Below are positions 24,832 through 36,895 of a DNA stretch of 64,000 nt, one piece after another. Source of the DNA: Vibrio pectenicida (GTDB lineage Bacteria > Pseudomonadota > Gammaproteobacteria > Enterobacterales > Vibrionaceae). Position 1 is the stretch's first letter, and the number at the start of each line of letters is the position of its first letter. The translations under genes were made by a program, and so were the position numbers. The notes under the pieces are model-generated. The model did not search any database and was not told where the DNA came from. It was given only the letters and a program-made list of their open reading frames with translations. The stretch is from the NCBI GenBank assembly GCA_024347015.1, contig AP024889.1, forward strand, positions 2,480,001 to 2,544,000, given 5' to 3'.

Positions 24832-26388
24832 ATGCAAGTAAAACACAGCTGGATATTAGCTCTACTACTGACTGGATGTCAGCTTACCCAGCAAACAGAG
24901 AACAAAGAATCACCTTCTAAAAATACCGAAACTCTGTCTGAGCTAACCTCAAACCACGCTACAAGAAATTTGAATAATGAGGGTAAGACTGTTGTATCAC
25001 CTCAATCCCAAGAGGATCTATGGCAACGTATTGCCATGCAGCTCACCTTCTCTATCCCAGACGACAAAATGGTCAACTACTACCGTACTTGGTATTTAAA
25101 ACACCCTGGCCACCTAAAAACTGTCTCTGAACGAGCACAACCTTTTTTATACCTAATCACCCAAAAAATCGAGCAACGAGATCTGCCACTGGAACTCGCA
25201 CTGCTGCCGATAGTAGAAAGCTCATTTGACGCTTTTGCTTATTCTCATGGAAGCGCCGCAGGTTTGTGGCAGTTTGTACCAGACACAGGGAAGTATTACG
25301 GCCTAAAACAAAATTATTGGTATGATGGACGCCGAGATGTTGCAGCTTCAACAGACGCAGCTTTAGATTATCTCACCGCACTCAACGCTCGTTTCGATGG
25401 TAACTGGGATCATGCTATTGCAGCTTACAACAGTGGTGGTGGACGAGTATCTAGTGCGATTAGAAAAAACCAAAGGTTAGGCAAGCCTATCGATTTTTTT
25501 TCGCTTGACCTACCAGAAGAAACTAGCGGGTATGTTCCAAAATTATTGGCTCTAGCAGACATCATCGCCAATCAAGACAAATATGACATTGATATCCCGC
25601 CAATCGCCAACAGACCTATGGTCGAGATCTTTGATCCCCAAGAACAGCTTGATCTAGCTATTGCTGCTCGCTATGCCGGTATCAGTGTCAAACAAGTACA
25701 AAGTTTAAACCCTGCCTATAATCAATGGGCTACAGCCCCTACAGGCCCACACCAATTACTTCTGCCAGTAAATACTATCGAAATATTTAAAAAGAACATC
25801 GCCGAAAATCGCGGAAAAGGCATGAGATTAGTGCGATATAAAGTAAAATCAGGGGATAGCCTTAGTGAGATTGCCAATCAATATAATACGACAACTCTCG
25901 TAATTAAAAAATCTAACGACTTAACCAATGATTCGATCAAAATCGGGCAATTTTTAATGGTTCCCACATCCACCAAAGATGACAATGCCTACACACTAAG
26001 TGCGAGTAATAGATTAGCCAGAGCTCAAGAAAAATCACGAGGACAATACAAGCTCACTCATATTGTACGCTCTGGAGATAGCCTATGGAGTATCGCTCGT
26101 GCAAATAAAATTTCTCATCAGTCTCTTGCTAAATGGAACAGTATCGGTCCCAAAGACACCTTACGCGTGGGACAAAACTTAGTGATCTGGAAGAATACTT
26201 CAGATGGAGCTGTGATTCGAACCGTCTTTTACAGTGTTAAGAATGGCGACACTATCAGCGCCATCGCTAATAAGTTTAGGGTCAAGTCGAATGATATTGT
26301 TAAATGGAATAGACTAAGTAAACAGAAGTACTTACAGCCAGGTCAAAAGCTCAAATTATACGTAGATGTCACCAAAGTCAGTGTTTAA
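24832..26388 (+). CDS. mltD: Membrane-bound lytic murein transglycosylase D with LysM repeats
   Basis: A 518-residue lipoprotein: the lipobox LLTGC gives a lipidated Cys with Gln at +2, predicting outer-membrane location. Residues about 105-225 are the SLT domain with catalytic Glu in LLPIVESSFDAFAYSHGSAAGLWQF and the AIAAYNSGGGRV block. Three C-terminal LysM domains follow (VRYKVKSGDSLSEIA, THIVRSGDSLWSIA, VFYSVKNGDTISAIA). It cleaves the glycan between MurNAc and GlcNAc, leaving 1,6-anhydro ends. It follows gloB as in E. coli. Confidence 0.95.
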   Translation: MQVKHSWILALLLTGCQLTQQTENKESPSKNTETLSELTSNHATRNLNNEGKTVVSPQSQEDLWQRIAMQLTFSIPDDKMVNYYRTWYLKHPGHLKTVSERAQPFLYLITQKIEQRDLPLELALLPIVESSFDAFAYSHGSAAGLWQFVPDTGKYYGLKQNYWYDGRRDVAASTDAALDYLTALNARFDGNWDHAIAAYNSGGGRVSSAIRKNQRLGKPIDFFSLDLPEETSGYVPKLLALADIIANQDKYDIDIPPIANRPMVEIFDPQEQLDLAIAARYAGISVKQVQSLNPAYNQWATAPTGPHQLLLPVNTIEIFKKNIAENRGKGMRLVRYKVKSGDSLSEIANQYNTTTLVIKKSNDLTNDSIKIGQFLMVPTSTKDDNAYTLSASNRLARAQEKSRGQYKLTHIVRSGDSLWSIARANKISHQSLAKWNSIGPKDTLRVGQNLVIWKNTSDGAVIRTVFYSVKNGDTISAIANKFRVKSNDIVKWNRLSKQKYLQPGQKLKLYVDVTKVSV

Positions 26389-26415
26389 ACTTTTGACTCA
26401 TGATGAGAATTGGAC

Positions 26416-27288
26416 TTATGGTGAAGATTGAGGCGTATCAGAGTTTATTAACTCAAAAAAAACTTCGATAGGGTTATGATCAGAAGCATCTGATGATGAT
26501 GCTTCTGCTCTTAGCAAATTTAACCCTCGATAAAATACATGATCCAGAGCATACCCAGTAACAAACTGACTGCGATTATCTGGAAAATAGTCGACTTCCT
26601 TGAGGCCTAACTTATTAAGAGCTTGCTCGACAACAGCAACACGTGTCTCACTCCAACTGTTAAAGTCACCAGCGACAATAACAGGACCACGATGCGGTTC
26701 AATTAGATCTGTCAGTGTTTCAAGTTGCCTTTTATACTCGCGAGTTCCATAGGTAAAATTCACAGCATGGATATTAATCACAGCTATTAGCTCGCCATTT
26801 GAAAGATGATAATTAGTATAAAGTGCTGACTTGGGTAAACGAAGCCAAGGCTCTAACTCGGTAAAAGCACAAGCTTTTTGTGGTACAGCTTTCGATAAGT
26901 TAAGCACCCCGACACTGGTATTAAAAATCTCAAATGCATCAACTTGATAAGCATTCCACTGTTGCGATTTTAGCCAACTTTTTAGCTCCGAGGTAAAACT
27001 AGATTCTTGTAACAGTACTAATTGCTTATTTTGGGTATAAAATTGTAAACTTTGCTGCCAATTGTCTTTATTTTGCTTATAAATATTCCATACTAATAAA
27101 TTCAATTGGCCTCTATCGTCAAGTGTACTTTCCGATAAATTCTCGACGCAATGTGGAGAAAATGCTTCACCTGACGGTGATATTAAGGCAATTTGTGGCT
27201 GATTGGGTAGAAAAAAGACCGTATTGAATCCTATAAACCCACCCAACACTACGGTCAATAGACCATATAGAAGCCACTTACTTTTCAT
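26416..27288 (-). CDS. Endonuclease/exonuclease/phosphatase family protein, YafD-like
   Basis: A 290-residue protein with an N-terminal membrane segment (LLYGLLTVVLGGFIGFNTVFF) and the EEP fold: LLVWNIYKQN, LLQESSF (metal Glu), VINIHAVNF, VAGDFNSW, the LDHVFYRGL strand and SDHNPIEVFF. These blocks hold the usual metal and catalytic residues of the DNase I-like superfamily. The substrate is unknown; the E. coli YafD relative is also uncharacterised in detail. It converges on mltD. Confidence 0.8.
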   Translation of the reverse strand: MKSKWLLYGLLTVVLGGFIGFNTVFFLPNQPQIALISPSGEAFSPHCVENLSESTLDDRGQLNLLVWNIYKQNKDNWQQSLQFYTQNKQLVLLQESSFTSELKSWLKSQQWNAYQVDAFEIFNTSVGVLNLSKAVPQKACAFTELEPWLRLPKSALYTNYHLSNGELIAVINIHAVNFTYGTREYKRQLETLTDLIEPHRGPVIVAGDFNSWSETRVAVVEQALNKLGLKEVDYFPDNRSQFVTGYALDHVFYRGLNLLRAEASSSDASDHNPIEVFFELINSDTPQSSP

Positions 27289-27327
27289 TCAACTCTCCAC
27301 CAGCGATAACCCGCCAGAAAATAAGTT

Positions 27328-27675
<348 letters not shown>

Positions 27676-27843
27676 TTAATCTTCAAAAGCGGTTACATTA
27701 TCCCATGGTCAACAAACAATAAAAAGCCCAAGTAACTCAAGTCTACTCACCTTATTATATGTTTTCTTACCTAAAATACAGGCGTACACAAATAAAAAGT
27801 GAATAACCCTTATTACTCGGACCAATAATTAGTTTAGGTCAGT

Positions 27844-28158
27844 CTACTTTAAACTTGAGTAATACGCCGCTATGTTAGCTATATCAGCATCACTTAACAT
27901 GGCCGCTTGAGCCTGCATCACTACCGCTAAGCCACCATTACGCTGCTTAGCTTTATATGCATTAATTGATGAAATAATATACTGCTCATTCTGTCCTTTA
28001 AGATTTGGATAGCCGGGGATAACAGCAATTCCATCCGCGCCATGACAAGCAGCACAGACTGCCGACTTAGTTTTACCAGCAGCGATATCACCAGCAGCAA
28101 TGGCTGATCCAGTGATTAAACTCACTCCAATAAAGATTCCAGTTACCATTTTATTCAT
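27844..28158 (-). CDS. Periplasmic c-type cytochrome
   Basis: A 104-residue protein with a signal peptide ([21 protein letters not shown]). The heme site CAACH sits at residues 35-39 and candidate axial Met are M81 (AVVMQAQ) and M87. This is the small class I form similar to cytochromes c4/c5 that carry electrons to terminal oxidases. [29 protein letters not shown] is the typical C-terminal end. It lies alone between glnB and tilS. The exact redox partner is not evident. Confidence 0.88.
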   Translation of the reverse strand: MNKMVTGIFIGVSLITGSAIAAGDIAAGKTKSAVCAACHGADGIAVIPGYPNLKGQNEQYIISSINAYKAKQRNGGLAVVMQAQAAMLSDADIANIAAYYSSLK

Positions 28159-28210
28159 TGCGCTTCCTTATTATATTCACTATTTTCATGTGATTTTATG
28201 TAAACAATAT

Positions 28211-29530
28211 TTACACATCTGGTACGGATTTATCCCAAACAAGTTCACAATCTCGGCCAACAAAGTCAGAATCAATAAAGACTCCAGCGACAGCAACCAC
28301 TTGATCACCACACATAAGAATCGGCACCCTACGCCTCATCCAACTCGGTATGCCATATTCTTGAAATAGTTTTTTTAGTTTTCGACTATGGCCACGTTCT
28401 GAAGGTGTCGCACTTAAACCTTGTGGCTGAAAAATAACTCTAAGAGGAGCACTAGAAAGCGCTACTTTAGATAATGCTCCAGTATCGCTATGTTGTAACT
28501 TCAATGCCCCTAAATTTTCGGGTAAGGCTAATACAACATCAAATTGGATGTCATGCTGCCAATATGATAAATCTCGCCATTGTTTAACTAAATAAAGTCG
28601 ACCATCAAAACGACGAACCTGTCCATCTGGTAAAGATATAATCGGATTGGCATCATCTCGACTCAGTGCAACCTCAGTCCAAATTTTAATCAGCACATCA
28701 CGATTTGGCATCTTAGCTTGCTGGCTGCCAAACCACATTCTTAAAATTCGACTTCGCATTAGTGGTGACATGCTTGATAATAGAGAAATCTCTATACTTC
28801 CATCTTGATACAAAGCATTGTTTAAATGCTCATATAAAAGCTCATCCAGCAATGCTTCTTGTTCAGCACAAAGCTCCGTACTGCGTTGTACAGATTGAGT
28901 GAAATAAGGCCAACGTTCATTTAAAATGGGGAGAATTTGGTGGCGGAGAAAGTTGCGTTCAAAGCGAGTATCTTGATTACTTTCATCCTCTACCCAGAGT
29001 AGGTTATATTGGTGTGCATAATGCTCTATATCCGCTCTGCTCGCATCTAACATAGGACGAACTAACTTAGCATTACCATAGGAAAGGTATTTGGCCATCG
29101 AGGACAACCCCTTAGGGCCACTACCGCGCTTTAACGCCAGTAGGAACGTTTCCGCTTGATCATCTCTATGCTGACCAGTTAACAGCAGATCTCCACAGCT
29201 CAAGTGTGACTCTAGCGCCTGGTAGCGAGCTTCTCGTGCACTTTCTTCTACACTTTTGCCTCTTTGCTCTAGCCTGACTTGCTCCAAGTGAAAAGTAATG
29301 CCTTCTTCAAGGCACCACTGGCGACATTGCTCAGCCCATTGATCTGCATTAATACTCAAGCCATGGTGAACGTGCACTGCCAGACAAGTCTGGTGAAATT
29401 CATTTTGATACTTAGCCGCTAACGCAAGTAACACTCTAGAGTCAACCCCGCCACTCAGAGCAATGACCAGGCGACTGCTTGGCTGCGCGCATTGTTGAAT
29501 CACCGACGAAAAATTCTGATATAAGTCCAT
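28211..29530 (-). CDS. tilS: tRNA(Ile)-lysidine synthase
   Basis: A 439-residue N-type ATP pyrophosphatase: the PP-loop SGGVDS lies at residues 26-31, GQHRDDQAETFLLALKRGSGPKG is the second signature, and C-terminal tRNA-binding domains follow. It attaches lysine to C34 of tRNA-Ile(CAU) so that it reads AUA. It lies downstream of accA with a terminator between, as in many gammaproteobacteria. Confidence 0.95.
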   Translation of the reverse strand: MDLYQNFSSVIQQCAQPSSRLVIALSGGVDSRVLLALAAKYQNEFHQTCLAVHVHHGLSINADQWAEQCRQWCLEEGITFHLEQVRLEQRGKSVEESAREARYQALESHLSCGDLLLTGQHRDDQAETFLLALKRGSGPKGLSSMAKYLSYGNAKLVRPMLDASRADIEHYAHQYNLLWVEDESNQDTRFERNFLRHQILPILNERWPYFTQSVQRSTELCAEQEALLDELLYEHLNNALYQDGSIEISLLSSMSPLMRSRILRMWFGSQQAKMPNRDVLIKIWTEVALSRDDANPIISLPDGQVRRFDGRLYLVKQWRDLSYWQHDIQFDVVLALPENLGALKLQHSDTGALSKVALSSAPLRVIFQPQGLSATPSERGHSRKLKKLFQEYGIPSWMRRRVPILMCGDQVVAVAGVFIDSDFVGRDCELVWDKSVPDV

Positions 29531-29641
29531 AAAAAAACTGTTTTATTGCAAAAAGTCATGACCGCTAGTAAAGCACGTAGACCTTTTACTGAAAATTTCA
29601 GCTCAACAAGTCAATATACTCTAGTTTAACATCCCCAATAA

Positions 29642-29669
29642 AAAAGGCCGAACCCAAGTTCAGCCTTTT
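29642..29669 (-). terminator. Terminator after accA
   Basis: AAAAGGCCGAAC and GTTCAGCCTTTT pair across a CCAA loop with one mismatch, 16 nt beyond the accA stop on the minus strand. Confidence 0.75.
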
Positions 29670-29684
29670 CTTTCAAACACAGAG

Positions 29685-30644
29685 TTAACAATAACCGTAA
29701 CTCATTAGACGTTGGTAACGACGCTCAAGTAGCGAATTGTTATCAAATTGCTGTAGTTCGTTCAATTGTCTCAGCAAAGTCGCCTTCATGTTTGCAGCCA
29801 TTTTGACATGGTCTCGATGCGCACCACCCAATGGCTCTTCAATAATTTCATCAATCAGTTCAAGTTCTTTCAAGCGTGGAGCGATAAGACCCATAGCTTC
29901 AGCAGCTTGAGGAGCTTTATCTGAATCTCTCCATAAGATTGAGGCACAACCTTCAGGTGAAATAACAGAATAAGTAGAATACTGCAGCATATTTACGTAG
30001 TCACCCACACCAATAGCCAGTGCACCACCTGAACCACCTTCACCCACGATATTACAAATTACAGGAACTTTAAGACCAGACATAACTTTCAAGTTTTTCG
30101 CAATGGCTTCAGACTGTCCGCGCTCTTCTGCTCCTACACCTGGGTAAGCACCAGCAGTATCAATAAAAGTAATGATAGGCATATTGAAGCGTTCCGCCGT
30201 TTCCATTAAACGAAGTGCTTTACGATACCCTTCTGGCTTTGGCATTCCAAAATTACGTTTCACTTTCTCTTTAGTTTCACGGCCTTTTTGGTGACCAATA
30301 ATCATTACTGGACGACCATCTAAACGCGCCATACCACCGACGATAGCTTTATCATCAGCATAAGCACGATCGCCAGCCAACTCTTCAAATTCAGTAAATA
30401 CATGCTCAATATAATTCAGCGTATACGGACGTAAAGGGTGACGAGCTAACTGAGCAGTTTCCCATGCACCAAGATCACTGAAAGTTTTCTTTTTGAGCTC
30501 TAAGCTTTTCTTTTCTAACTGCTCTATCTCTTTTTCCAGATCAACACCAGTACCTCCACCATGGCGAGAAACACTTCTAAGTGCTTCAATCTTGGCTTCT
30601 AATTCAGCAATAGGCTTTTCAAATTCTAAAAAGTTCAGGCTCAT
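29685..30644 (-). CDS. accA: Acetyl-CoA carboxylase carboxyltransferase, alpha subunit
   Basis: A 319-residue cytoplasmic protein matching E. coli AccA in length. The N-terminal coiled coil ([18 protein letters not shown]) precedes the crotonase-like carboxyltransferase core, with [46 protein letters not shown] and [12 protein letters not shown]. With AccD it transfers the carboxyl group from biotin to acetyl-CoA to make malonyl-CoA. It follows dnaE closely (37 bp) as in E. coli. Confidence 0.97.
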   Translation of the reverse strand: MSLNFLEFEKPIAELEAKIEALRSVSRHGGGTGVDLEKEIEQLEKKSLELKKKTFSDLGAWETAQLARHPLRPYTLNYIEHVFTEFEELAGDRAYADDKAIVGGMARLDGRPVMIIGHQKGRETKEKVKRNFGMPKPEGYRKALRLMETAERFNMPIITFIDTAGAYPGVGAEERGQSEAIAKNLKVMSGLKVPVICNIVGEGGSGGALAIGVGDYVNMLQYSTYSVISPEGCASILWRDSDKAPQAAEAMGLIAPRLKELELIDEIIEEPLGGAHRDHVKMAANMKATLLRQLNELQQFDNNSLLERRYQRLMSYGYC

Positions 30645-30681
30645 CTATAGATCCTTTCTCATTCGGCATGGTTTGCCGAAC

Positions 30682-33600
30682 TTAGTTAAATTCGAGTTCT
30701 ACTTGGTTTTTACCAAGCAGCTGTTTCAAATTGTCTATTAATTCATCACTTGGCGTCACGCGCCATTCCGTACCTAACGTCAAGCAAGCTCTTGCATCGC
30801 TGCGTTGGTAATATATATCGACAGGAACACTTCCTGCCTTATAAGGCTCTAATATGTTACTAAAGCGCTCAAAAAATTGCTCGTCGATTTGAGACTCTTC
30901 CATAAATATCGACAGTCCTCGTGCATATTTTTCACGCGCTGCACCAAGATCCATGATCTCACGCGCTGTCATTTTAAGACCACCATTGAAATCATCAAAG
31001 CTGACCTGTCCTGAAACAACCAAAATTCTGTCTTGCTCAAGCAGCTCAGCGTAACGTTCAAGCGCATCAGAAAACAGCATAACTTCCATACGGCCACTTC
31101 GATCATCGAGAGTCATAAGACCAATACGACTACCACGTTTTGTCGTCATGACTCTGGCTGCTATGACTAAACCAGCAATTGTGACACTTTGATCTCGCCT
31201 GGTAGGCGTCGCGTCTTTCAATCGACAACTGGTATACTTACCTAGTTCCTTTATGTAAGCGTTAACTGGATGCCCGGTTAAATAGAGTCCTAGTGTATCA
31301 CGTTCTCCCTCTAGCCAAATTTTTTCTGGCCAAGCTGGCACCTTGGTGTATTTGTGCTCAACTTCTTCAGGGGCCTGGGTAAGCACACCAAACAAATCAC
31401 TCTGTCCAAAAGCTTCTGCCTGATGATATTGGCTTGCTGCTTTTACAGCATCGTCTAATGATGCCATCATGGCTGCGCGATGCGGCCCAAGCCTATCAAG
31501 TGCGCCAGCATAAATTAGCTTTTCGATAACACGCTTATTGACTTTTTTAAGATCTATTCTGGCACAAAAATCAAATAGATCTTTAAAGTAACCACCTTTA
31601 TTACGAGCTTCAAGAATGACTTCGATTGGTCCTTCTCCAACTCCTTTAATTGCTCCAATGCCGTAAACAATCGCACCATCTTCATCTACATTAAACCGAT
31701 ACAGTCCCGAATTAATATCTGGCGGCAACACTTTAAGCTTCATTCGTATGCATTCATCGACCAGGCCAACCACTTTCTCGGTATTATCCATATCAGCCGT
31801 CATCACAGCAGCCATAAACTCTGCTGGATAGTGCTTTTTCAACCAAAGTGTTTGATAAGAAACCAAAGCATAAGCTGCTGAGTGAGACTTATTAAACCCA
31901 TAACCTGCAAATTTCTCCACTAAATCGAAGATTTTCATCGCAAGTTCGCCATCTACGCCATTTTTAAGGGCACCATCTTCAAATACAGCACGTTGCTTAG
32001 CCATTTCTTCAGGCTTTTTCTTACCCATAGCACGGCGCAGCATATCAGCTCCGCCTAAAGTATACCCTGCTAATATCTGAGCAATCTGCATGACTTGTTC
32101 TTGGTATAAGATAATGCCATACGTCGGATCCAGTGTTTCTTTAAGTGATTCGTGCTGCCAAGTTTCATCTGGATAAGAGATAGCCTCTCGACCATGCTTT
32201 CTGTCAATGAAGTTGTCCACCATTCCCGATTGAAGCGGTCCGGGTCGAAACAAAGCCACTAAGGCGATAATATCTTCAAAACAGTCTGGCTTAAGGCGTT
32301 TAATCAGCTCTTTCATTCCGCGAGATTCAAGCTGGAATACCGCTGTAGTTTCAGCATTTTGCAGTAGCTGAAAAGACGCATCATCATCAAGAGGAATGGA
32401 CTCAATTCGAATTGGTCTCTCGCCTTGCTTTTCACGCCTAGGGTTAATTAAACCAAGTGCCCAATCAATAATGGTAAGCGTACGTAAACCAAGGAAATCA
32501 AACTTTACTAAACCTGCAGTTTCTACATCATTTTTATCAAATTGAGTAACTGGAAAGTGGCCTTCTGCATCTGCATAAATAGGAGCAAAATCTGTAATGG
32601 TTGTAGGGGAGATAACAACCCCTCCCGCATGCTTACCAGCATTACGTGTACAACCTTCGAGGATACGGCACATATCAATAAGTTCTTTCACCTCCTCGTC
32701 GGCTTCATAAAGCTCGGCCAATGCAGGTTCAGCTTTAAACGCCTTTTCCAGTGTCATTCCTGGGTCTGGAGGTACCATTTTTGAAATGCGATCAACAAAA
32801 CCAAATGGGTGTCCCAATACACGCCCAACGTCACGAATAACAGCTTTTGCAGCCATAGTACCAAAAGTGATAATCTGAGATACCGCATCCCTGCCATACA
32901 TTTCAGCTACGTGATCAATAACTTGATCGCGTTTATCCATACAAAAGTCGACATCAAAGTCGGGCATGGAGATACGTTCTGGGTTTAGAAAACGCTCAAA
33001 TAATAAATCATATGCTAAGGGATCAAGATCGGTAATTTTAAGTGCGTAAGCAACTAAAGATCCAGCACCAGATCCTCGGCCTGGTCCAACAGGGATATCA
33101 TTGTCTTTAGACCATTGAATGAACTCCATAACGATCAAGAAGTAACCTGGGAAACCCATATTATTAATTACTTCAAGCTCTATTTTTAGCCGTTCATCAT
33201 ATTCAGGGCGACGTTTTAATCGCACATTCTCATCAGGAAAAAGAAACTCTAGCCGCTCTTCTAAACCCTTTTGTGATTTCTTAACCAGAAACTCTGTTTC
33301 TGCCATGCCATCTGTTGGGAAAGCAGGTAAGAAATACTCCCCTAAACGCACAGTTACATTACAGCGCTTGGCAATTTCAACACTATTTTCTAACGCTTCT
33401 GGAATATCGGCAAAAAGATCGCACATTTCTTTTTCACTGCGCAAGTATTGCTGAGCACTATAGTTCTTAGGCCGCCGCGGATCATCTAGTGTGTAACCGT
33501 CGTGAATAGCAACACGAATTTCATGAGCTTCAAAGGTCGATTCATTTAAAATCACGACATCATTAGTTGCGACCACAGGAAGTTGCACAAGCTCAGCAAA

Positions 33601-34161
33601 ATCAAGAGCAAAATGCAGATAAGTCTCTTCATCTGCTCGGCCCGTACGGGTTAACTCAAGAAAAAAGCGTTCAGGAAAATGCTGACGATAAAAATCAGCG
33701 CAGTGCTGAGCAACCCTTCTATTTCCTTTTAATAAAGCTTTACCAATCTCACCACTGACCCCACCTGATAAAATTATCAGCCCTGAAGAGAACTCCACCA
33801 ACCAGTCTTTATCAATCACAACTTGGTGCTGAACATGTCCGCGTAGATAGGCTTTGGATATAAGAAGAGTTAGGTTTTTATAACCTTGATTATCAGATGC
33901 TAGAATAGTTAACCGAGTTAGCTCTTCTCCAAATTGCGCTGATTGCATAACAAAATCAGCACCAATTATCGGTTTAACGCCACACCCATGAGCGGTTGTG
34001 TAAAACTTCACCAAGCCGCATAAATTGGTAAAATCTGTCAGTGCCACAGCTGGCATTCCCATTTTTGCAACTTCTTTAACCAAAGGAGGAACCTTAGAAA
34101 GGCCATCAATCATGGAAAAATCACTATGGACTCTGAGGTGAATAAATTTAGGATCTGACAT
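30682..34161 (-). CDS. dnaE: DNA polymerase III alpha subunit
   Basis: A 1159-residue replicative polymerase, the family length. It begins [21 protein letters not shown], the PHP domain start; an in-frame extension to 34200 lacks support, and GGAATATTC precedes this ATG. The palm active-site block [16 protein letters not shown] carries catalytic Asp residues, and a later Asp is found in [13 protein letters not shown]. The OB domain ([31 protein letters not shown]) lies near residue 1000. It works with DnaQ, encoded at 21961. It is downstream of rnhB, with a hairpin between. Confidence 0.97.
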   Translation of the reverse strand: MSDPKFIHLRVHSDFSMIDGLSKVPPLVKEVAKMGMPAVALTDFTNLCGLVKFYTTAHGCGVKPIIGADFVMQSAQFGEELTRLTILASDNQGYKNLTLLISKAYLRGHVQHQVVIDKDWLVEFSSGLIILSGGVSGEIGKALLKGNRRVAQHCADFYRQHFPERFFLELTRTGRADEETYLHFALDFAELVQLPVVATNDVVILNESTFEAHEIRVAIHDGYTLDDPRRPKNYSAQQYLRSEKEMCDLFADIPEALENSVEIAKRCNVTVRLGEYFLPAFPTDGMAETEFLVKKSQKGLEERLEFLFPDENVRLKRRPEYDERLKIELEVINNMGFPGYFLIVMEFIQWSKDNDIPVGPGRGSGAGSLVAYALKITDLDPLAYDLLFERFLNPERISMPDFDVDFCMDKRDQVIDHVAEMYGRDAVSQIITFGTMAAKAVIRDVGRVLGHPFGFVDRISKMVPPDPGMTLEKAFKAEPALAELYEADEEVKELIDMCRILEGCTRNAGKHAGGVVISPTTITDFAPIYADAEGHFPVTQFDKNDVETAGLVKFDFLGLRTLTIIDWALGLINPRREKQGERPIRIESIPLDDDASFQLLQNAETTAVFQLESRGMKELIKRLKPDCFEDIIALVALFRPGPLQSGMVDNFIDRKHGREAISYPDETWQHESLKETLDPTYGIILYQEQVMQIAQILAGYTLGGADMLRRAMGKKKPEEMAKQRAVFEDGALKNGVDGELAMKIFDLVEKFAGYGFNKSHSAAYALVSYQTLWLKKHYPAEFMAAVMTADMDNTEKVVGLVDECIRMKLKVLPPDINSGLYRFNVDEDGAIVYGIGAIKGVGEGPIEVILEARNKGGYFKDLFDFCARIDLKKVNKRVIEKLIYAGALDRLGPHRAAMMASLDDAVKAASQYHQAEAFGQSDLFGVLTQAPEEVEHKYTKVPAWPEKIWLEGERDTLGLYLTGHPVNAYIKELGKYTSCRLKDATPTRRDQSVTIAGLVIAARVMTTKRGSRIGLMTLDDRSGRMEVMLFSDALERYAELLEQDRILVVSGQVSFDDFNGGLKMTAREIMDLGAAREKYARGLSIFMEESQIDEQFFERFSNILEPYKAGSVPVDIYYQRSDARACLTLGTEWRVTPSDELIDNLKQLLGKNQVELEFN

Positions 34162-34230
34162 GAATATTCCAAAAATTATGCTGCGAATATGGGTGTGCAA
34201 GGGTATTTTACGTGATATAACGTTTTAGAT

Positions 34231-34252
34231 ATACCCTAGCCAACTAGGGTAT
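34231..34252. other. Hairpin between rnhB and dnaE
   Basis: ATACCCTAG-CCAA-CTAGGGTAT, a perfect 9-bp stem in the 100-bp rnhB-dnaE gap. There is no U-tract, so it may be an RNA processing or stability element rather than a terminator. Confidence 0.55.
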
Positions 34253-34261
34253 TGGTAAGAT

Positions 34262-34879
34262 CTAAACCAAACCCAAGGCTTTCTTTACTGGTTTAAAACT
34301 TCTACGGTGCTGTTCGATGACACCATATTTCTCAATAGCCTCAAAATGCGCCTTAGTCGGATACCCCTTATGTTTTGCAAAACCAAACTCAGGGTGAAGC
34401 TTATCGAGTTCTTCCATTTCCTGATCACGAATTACCTTGGCAATAATTGATGCGGCACTAATTTCAGCAACACGCATATCACCTTTCACAACAGCTTGAG
34501 CATCCATAACCAGCTGTGGTACACGGTTTCCATCAATCAAAGCTAAATCAGGTATAACATTCAAACTTTCTATCGCTCTTTGCATCGCAATCATAGTTGC
34601 GTTGAGAATATTATACTGGTCTATTTCATCATGGGAGCAACGCCCAACAGCCCAAGACAAAGATTTATCCAAAATTTCAGGGAAAAGTGCCAAGCGTTTC
34701 TTTTCTGTCAATTTTTTTGAATCATTTAAACCCCCAATAGGTTGATTCGGGTCAAGGATAACAGCTGCAGTAACTACATCACCAACTAAAGGCCCTCGAC
34801 CTACTTCGTCAACACCAGCAATAACTTGGTAACCAGCAGGATATTCAAATTGAGATAGATTTTTATTTTTCTCAATCAT
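34262..34879 (-). CDS. rnhB: Ribonuclease HII
   Basis: A 205-residue protein. D24 and E25 in [17 protein letters not shown] and the Asp in ALIDGNRVP are active-site residues; [13 protein letters not shown], the [14 protein letters not shown] block and [13 protein letters not shown] are family signatures. It removes single ribonucleotides and RNA from DNA. Its start overlaps the lpxB stop by 8 bp, so it is translationally coupled to lpxB, the order lpxB-rnhB-dnaE-accA being conserved. Confidence 0.96.
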   Translation of the reverse strand: MIEKNKNLSQFEYPAGYQVIAGVDEVGRGPLVGDVVTAAVILDPNQPIGGLNDSKKLTEKKRLALFPEILDKSLSWAVGRCSHDEIDQYNILNATMIAMQRAIESLNVIPDLALIDGNRVPQLVMDAQAVVKGDMRVAEISAASIIAKVIRDQEMEELDKLHPEFGFAKHKGYPTKAHFEAIEKYGVIEQHRRSFKPVKKALGLV

Positions 34880-36020
34880 TATTACAACCTACTAATTTTA
34901 ATACCGCATCAGCCGCTTGGGTATCTGCATCCTTACGGATCCAATCATGCATTTGAGCAAATTTTTCTATCATTTTTTCACCATGAACAGTGAATAATTT
35001 CTCCACCTCTGCCTCAAGGGCTTCTGGAGTACAGGCTTCTTGAAGTAACTCTGTCACTAGTTCTTCATCTGCAAGAATATTAGGCAAGGAAACATATTTA
35101 GTTTTAATCATACACCTGGCAAGAAAGGCGGTAAAACCATTAACACGGTATCCAACAACCATAGGCCGTTTAAGTAACATACATTCAAGTGCAACAGTTC
35201 CAGAAGCAAGCATTACAGCATCTGACGCCGTAATCACATTACGAGCGGTGTCGTTGACCAGTCTAAATTCCAGCTCAGGAGCAAGATTGTGCCATGCTTG
35301 CTCAAATTGCTCTCGACGCTTTTCATTGACTAAAGCCACAACAAAACCTAACTCGGGATGTTTTTTGTGCAGTCGTTTACAAGTCTCAATAAAAGGCTCA
35401 GCAAGCATCTTAAGTTCATTACCCCTGCTTCCAGGTAACACGGCAAGCCACTTTTTATCTTGTTCAAGCTTCAGAAGTTCACGAGCTGGTGCCTTTGGTG
35501 ATTCAAGCGGGATGGCATCAGCCAAAGTATGTCCGATAAATTTACATGGAACTTGGTACTTATCGTAAAAGTCTTTTTCAAATGGTAAAAATGCCAACAC
35601 TAAATTAGTGGCTGCTTCAATTTTAAAAATGCGTTTTTGACGCCAAGCCCAAACTGAAGGGCTAACATAATGAACAGTTTTGATACCCGCATTTTTTAAA
35701 TCAAGTTCCAGTCGTAGATTAAAGTCAGGAGCATCGATACCGACAAACACATCAGGTGGATTCTTAGTAAAATAACGCACCAGCTCAGTTTTTACCTTAA
35801 TCAACCGTGGTAGTCGTCCAAGTACTTCAACTAAGCCCATCACCGCAAGCTCTTCCATGTCAAATAAGGATTCACAACCTTGTGACATCATCTTTGGCCC
35901 ACCAATACCAACAAATTCAGCATTGGGGTGGTCTTTCTTAATCGCCTTGATCAAGCCTTCGCCCAACGTATCTCCTGAAAGCTCTCCGGCAACAATGCCA
36001 ATACGCAGTGGTTTTTCCAT
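34872..36020 (-). CDS. lpxB: Lipid A disaccharide synthase
   Basis: A 382-residue GT19 glycosyltransferase. Blocks include [21 protein letters not shown] at the N-terminus, [36 protein letters not shown] [10 protein letters not shown], and [20 protein letters not shown]. It joins UDP-2,3-diacylglucosamine to lipid X at the inner membrane. An 85-bp gap with a terminator-like hairpin separates it from lpxA, unlike the overlapping arrangement in E. coli. Confidence 0.96.
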   Translation of the reverse strand: MEKPLRIGIVAGELSGDTLGEGLIKAIKKDHPNAEFVGIGGPKMMSQGCESLFDMEELAVMGLVEVLGRLPRLIKVKTELVRYFTKNPPDVFVGIDAPDFNLRLELDLKNAGIKTVHYVSPSVWAWRQKRIFKIEAATNLVLAFLPFEKDFYDKYQVPCKFIGHTLADAIPLESPKAPARELLKLEQDKKWLAVLPGSRGNELKMLAEPFIETCKRLHKKHPELGFVVALVNEKRREQFEQAWHNLAPELEFRLVNDTARNVITASDAVMLASGTVALECMLLKRPMVVGYRVNGFTAFLARCMIKTKYVSLPNILADEELVTELLQEACTPEALEAEVEKLFTVHGEKMIEKFAQMHDWIRKDADTQAADAVLKLVGCNND

Positions 36021-36053
36021 TACTGAATTACCTTTCTTAATGCCATAAACGTA

Positions 36054-36086
36054 AAAAAGATCGCAACAAGCCTGTGCGATCTTTTT
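36054..36086. terminator. Bidirectional terminator-like hairpin between lpxA and lpxB
   Basis: AAAAAGATCGCA (36054-36065) and TGCGATCTTTTT (36075-36086) form a perfect 12-bp stem with a 9-nt loop and runs of A and T at its ends. It sits inside what is usually one operon. Confidence 0.7.
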
Positions 36087-36105
36087 CTAAACACGCTGAA
36101 CTCTC

Positions 36106-36894
36106 TTAACGAATAACGCCACGCTCAGAGCTATCCACAAAATCAATAAAGTGCTGTATTGAAGGCCAATCTTTCGCTATTTCAACTAAAGCTTGTTTAG
36201 CTTCAACTTGAGTTTTCCCTGATCGATAAAACTCTTTATAGGCATTACGCAACGCTCGTAATTCAGCTTTTTCAAACCCATGCCTTTGCAAACCAATAAG
36301 GTTCAAACCAAATGGTGTAGCATGATTTCCCTGGGCGAGCACATAGGGTGGAACATCTTTAACAACAGCTGAGCATCCACCTATATAACTGTATGCGCCG
36401 ACTTTACAAAAAGGATGTATTGCAGAAAGTGCCATAACGCCAGCGAAATCTTCAAGCGTAACATGCCCACCTAAAATGGCATTATTGCCAATATGAGTAT
36501 TATTACCTACGATAACATCGTGAGCAATATGGGCATTAACACATAAAAGATTATCATCACCAATAACAGTTGATGCTTTGTCTTGAACAGTTCCGCGATG
36601 GATTTGAACCGCCTCACGGATGACGTTACGATCACCGATAACCACTGTAGTAGCTTCACCACCATACTTTTTATCTTGGTTCTCTTCACCAATGACAGCA
36701 TGAGGAAAAACACGATTTTCCTTACCAAGTGTGGTGTGGCCTTTTATGACCACATGAGACATTATCTCGGTTCCTTCACCAACTTCAACCTTGCCAGAAA
36801 TATAGGTGAATGGCCCAACAGTAACATTGGCAGCAAGGGTAACGTCCCCCTCAATGACTGCGGATGGGTGAACCTTAGCAGTTTCATGAATCAT
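36106..36894 (-). CDS. lpxA: UDP-N-acetylglucosamine acyltransferase
   Basis: A 262-residue left-handed beta-helix protein made of hexapeptide repeats, starting MIHETAKVHPSAVIEGDV. The catalytic His lies in LLCVNAHIAHDVIVGNN, and the C-terminal helical domain begins around LQRHGFEKAELRALRNAYK. It transfers R-3-hydroxyacyl from ACP to UDP-GlcNAc, the first step of lipid A synthesis. It follows fabZ by 1 bp, so the two are coupled and compete for the same acyl-ACP pool. Confidence 0.97.
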   Translation of the reverse strand: MIHETAKVHPSAVIEGDVTLAANVTVGPFTYISGKVEVGEGTEIMSHVVIKGHTTLGKENRVFPHAVIGEENQDKKYGGEATTVVIGDRNVIREAVQIHRGTVQDKASTVIGDDNLLCVNAHIAHDVIVGNNTHIGNNAILGGHVTLEDFAGVMALSAIHPFCKVGAYSYIGGCSAVVKDVPPYVLAQGNHATPFGLNLIGLQRHGFEKAELRALRNAYKEFYRSGKTQVEAKQALVEIAKDWPSIQHFIDFVDSSERGVIR

Positions 36895-36895
36895 A

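Noticed and set aside
34872..34879. Overlap of lpxB and rnhB as a possible frameshift
   Set aside because: Both proteins are full length; the 8-bp overlap is normal translational coupling.
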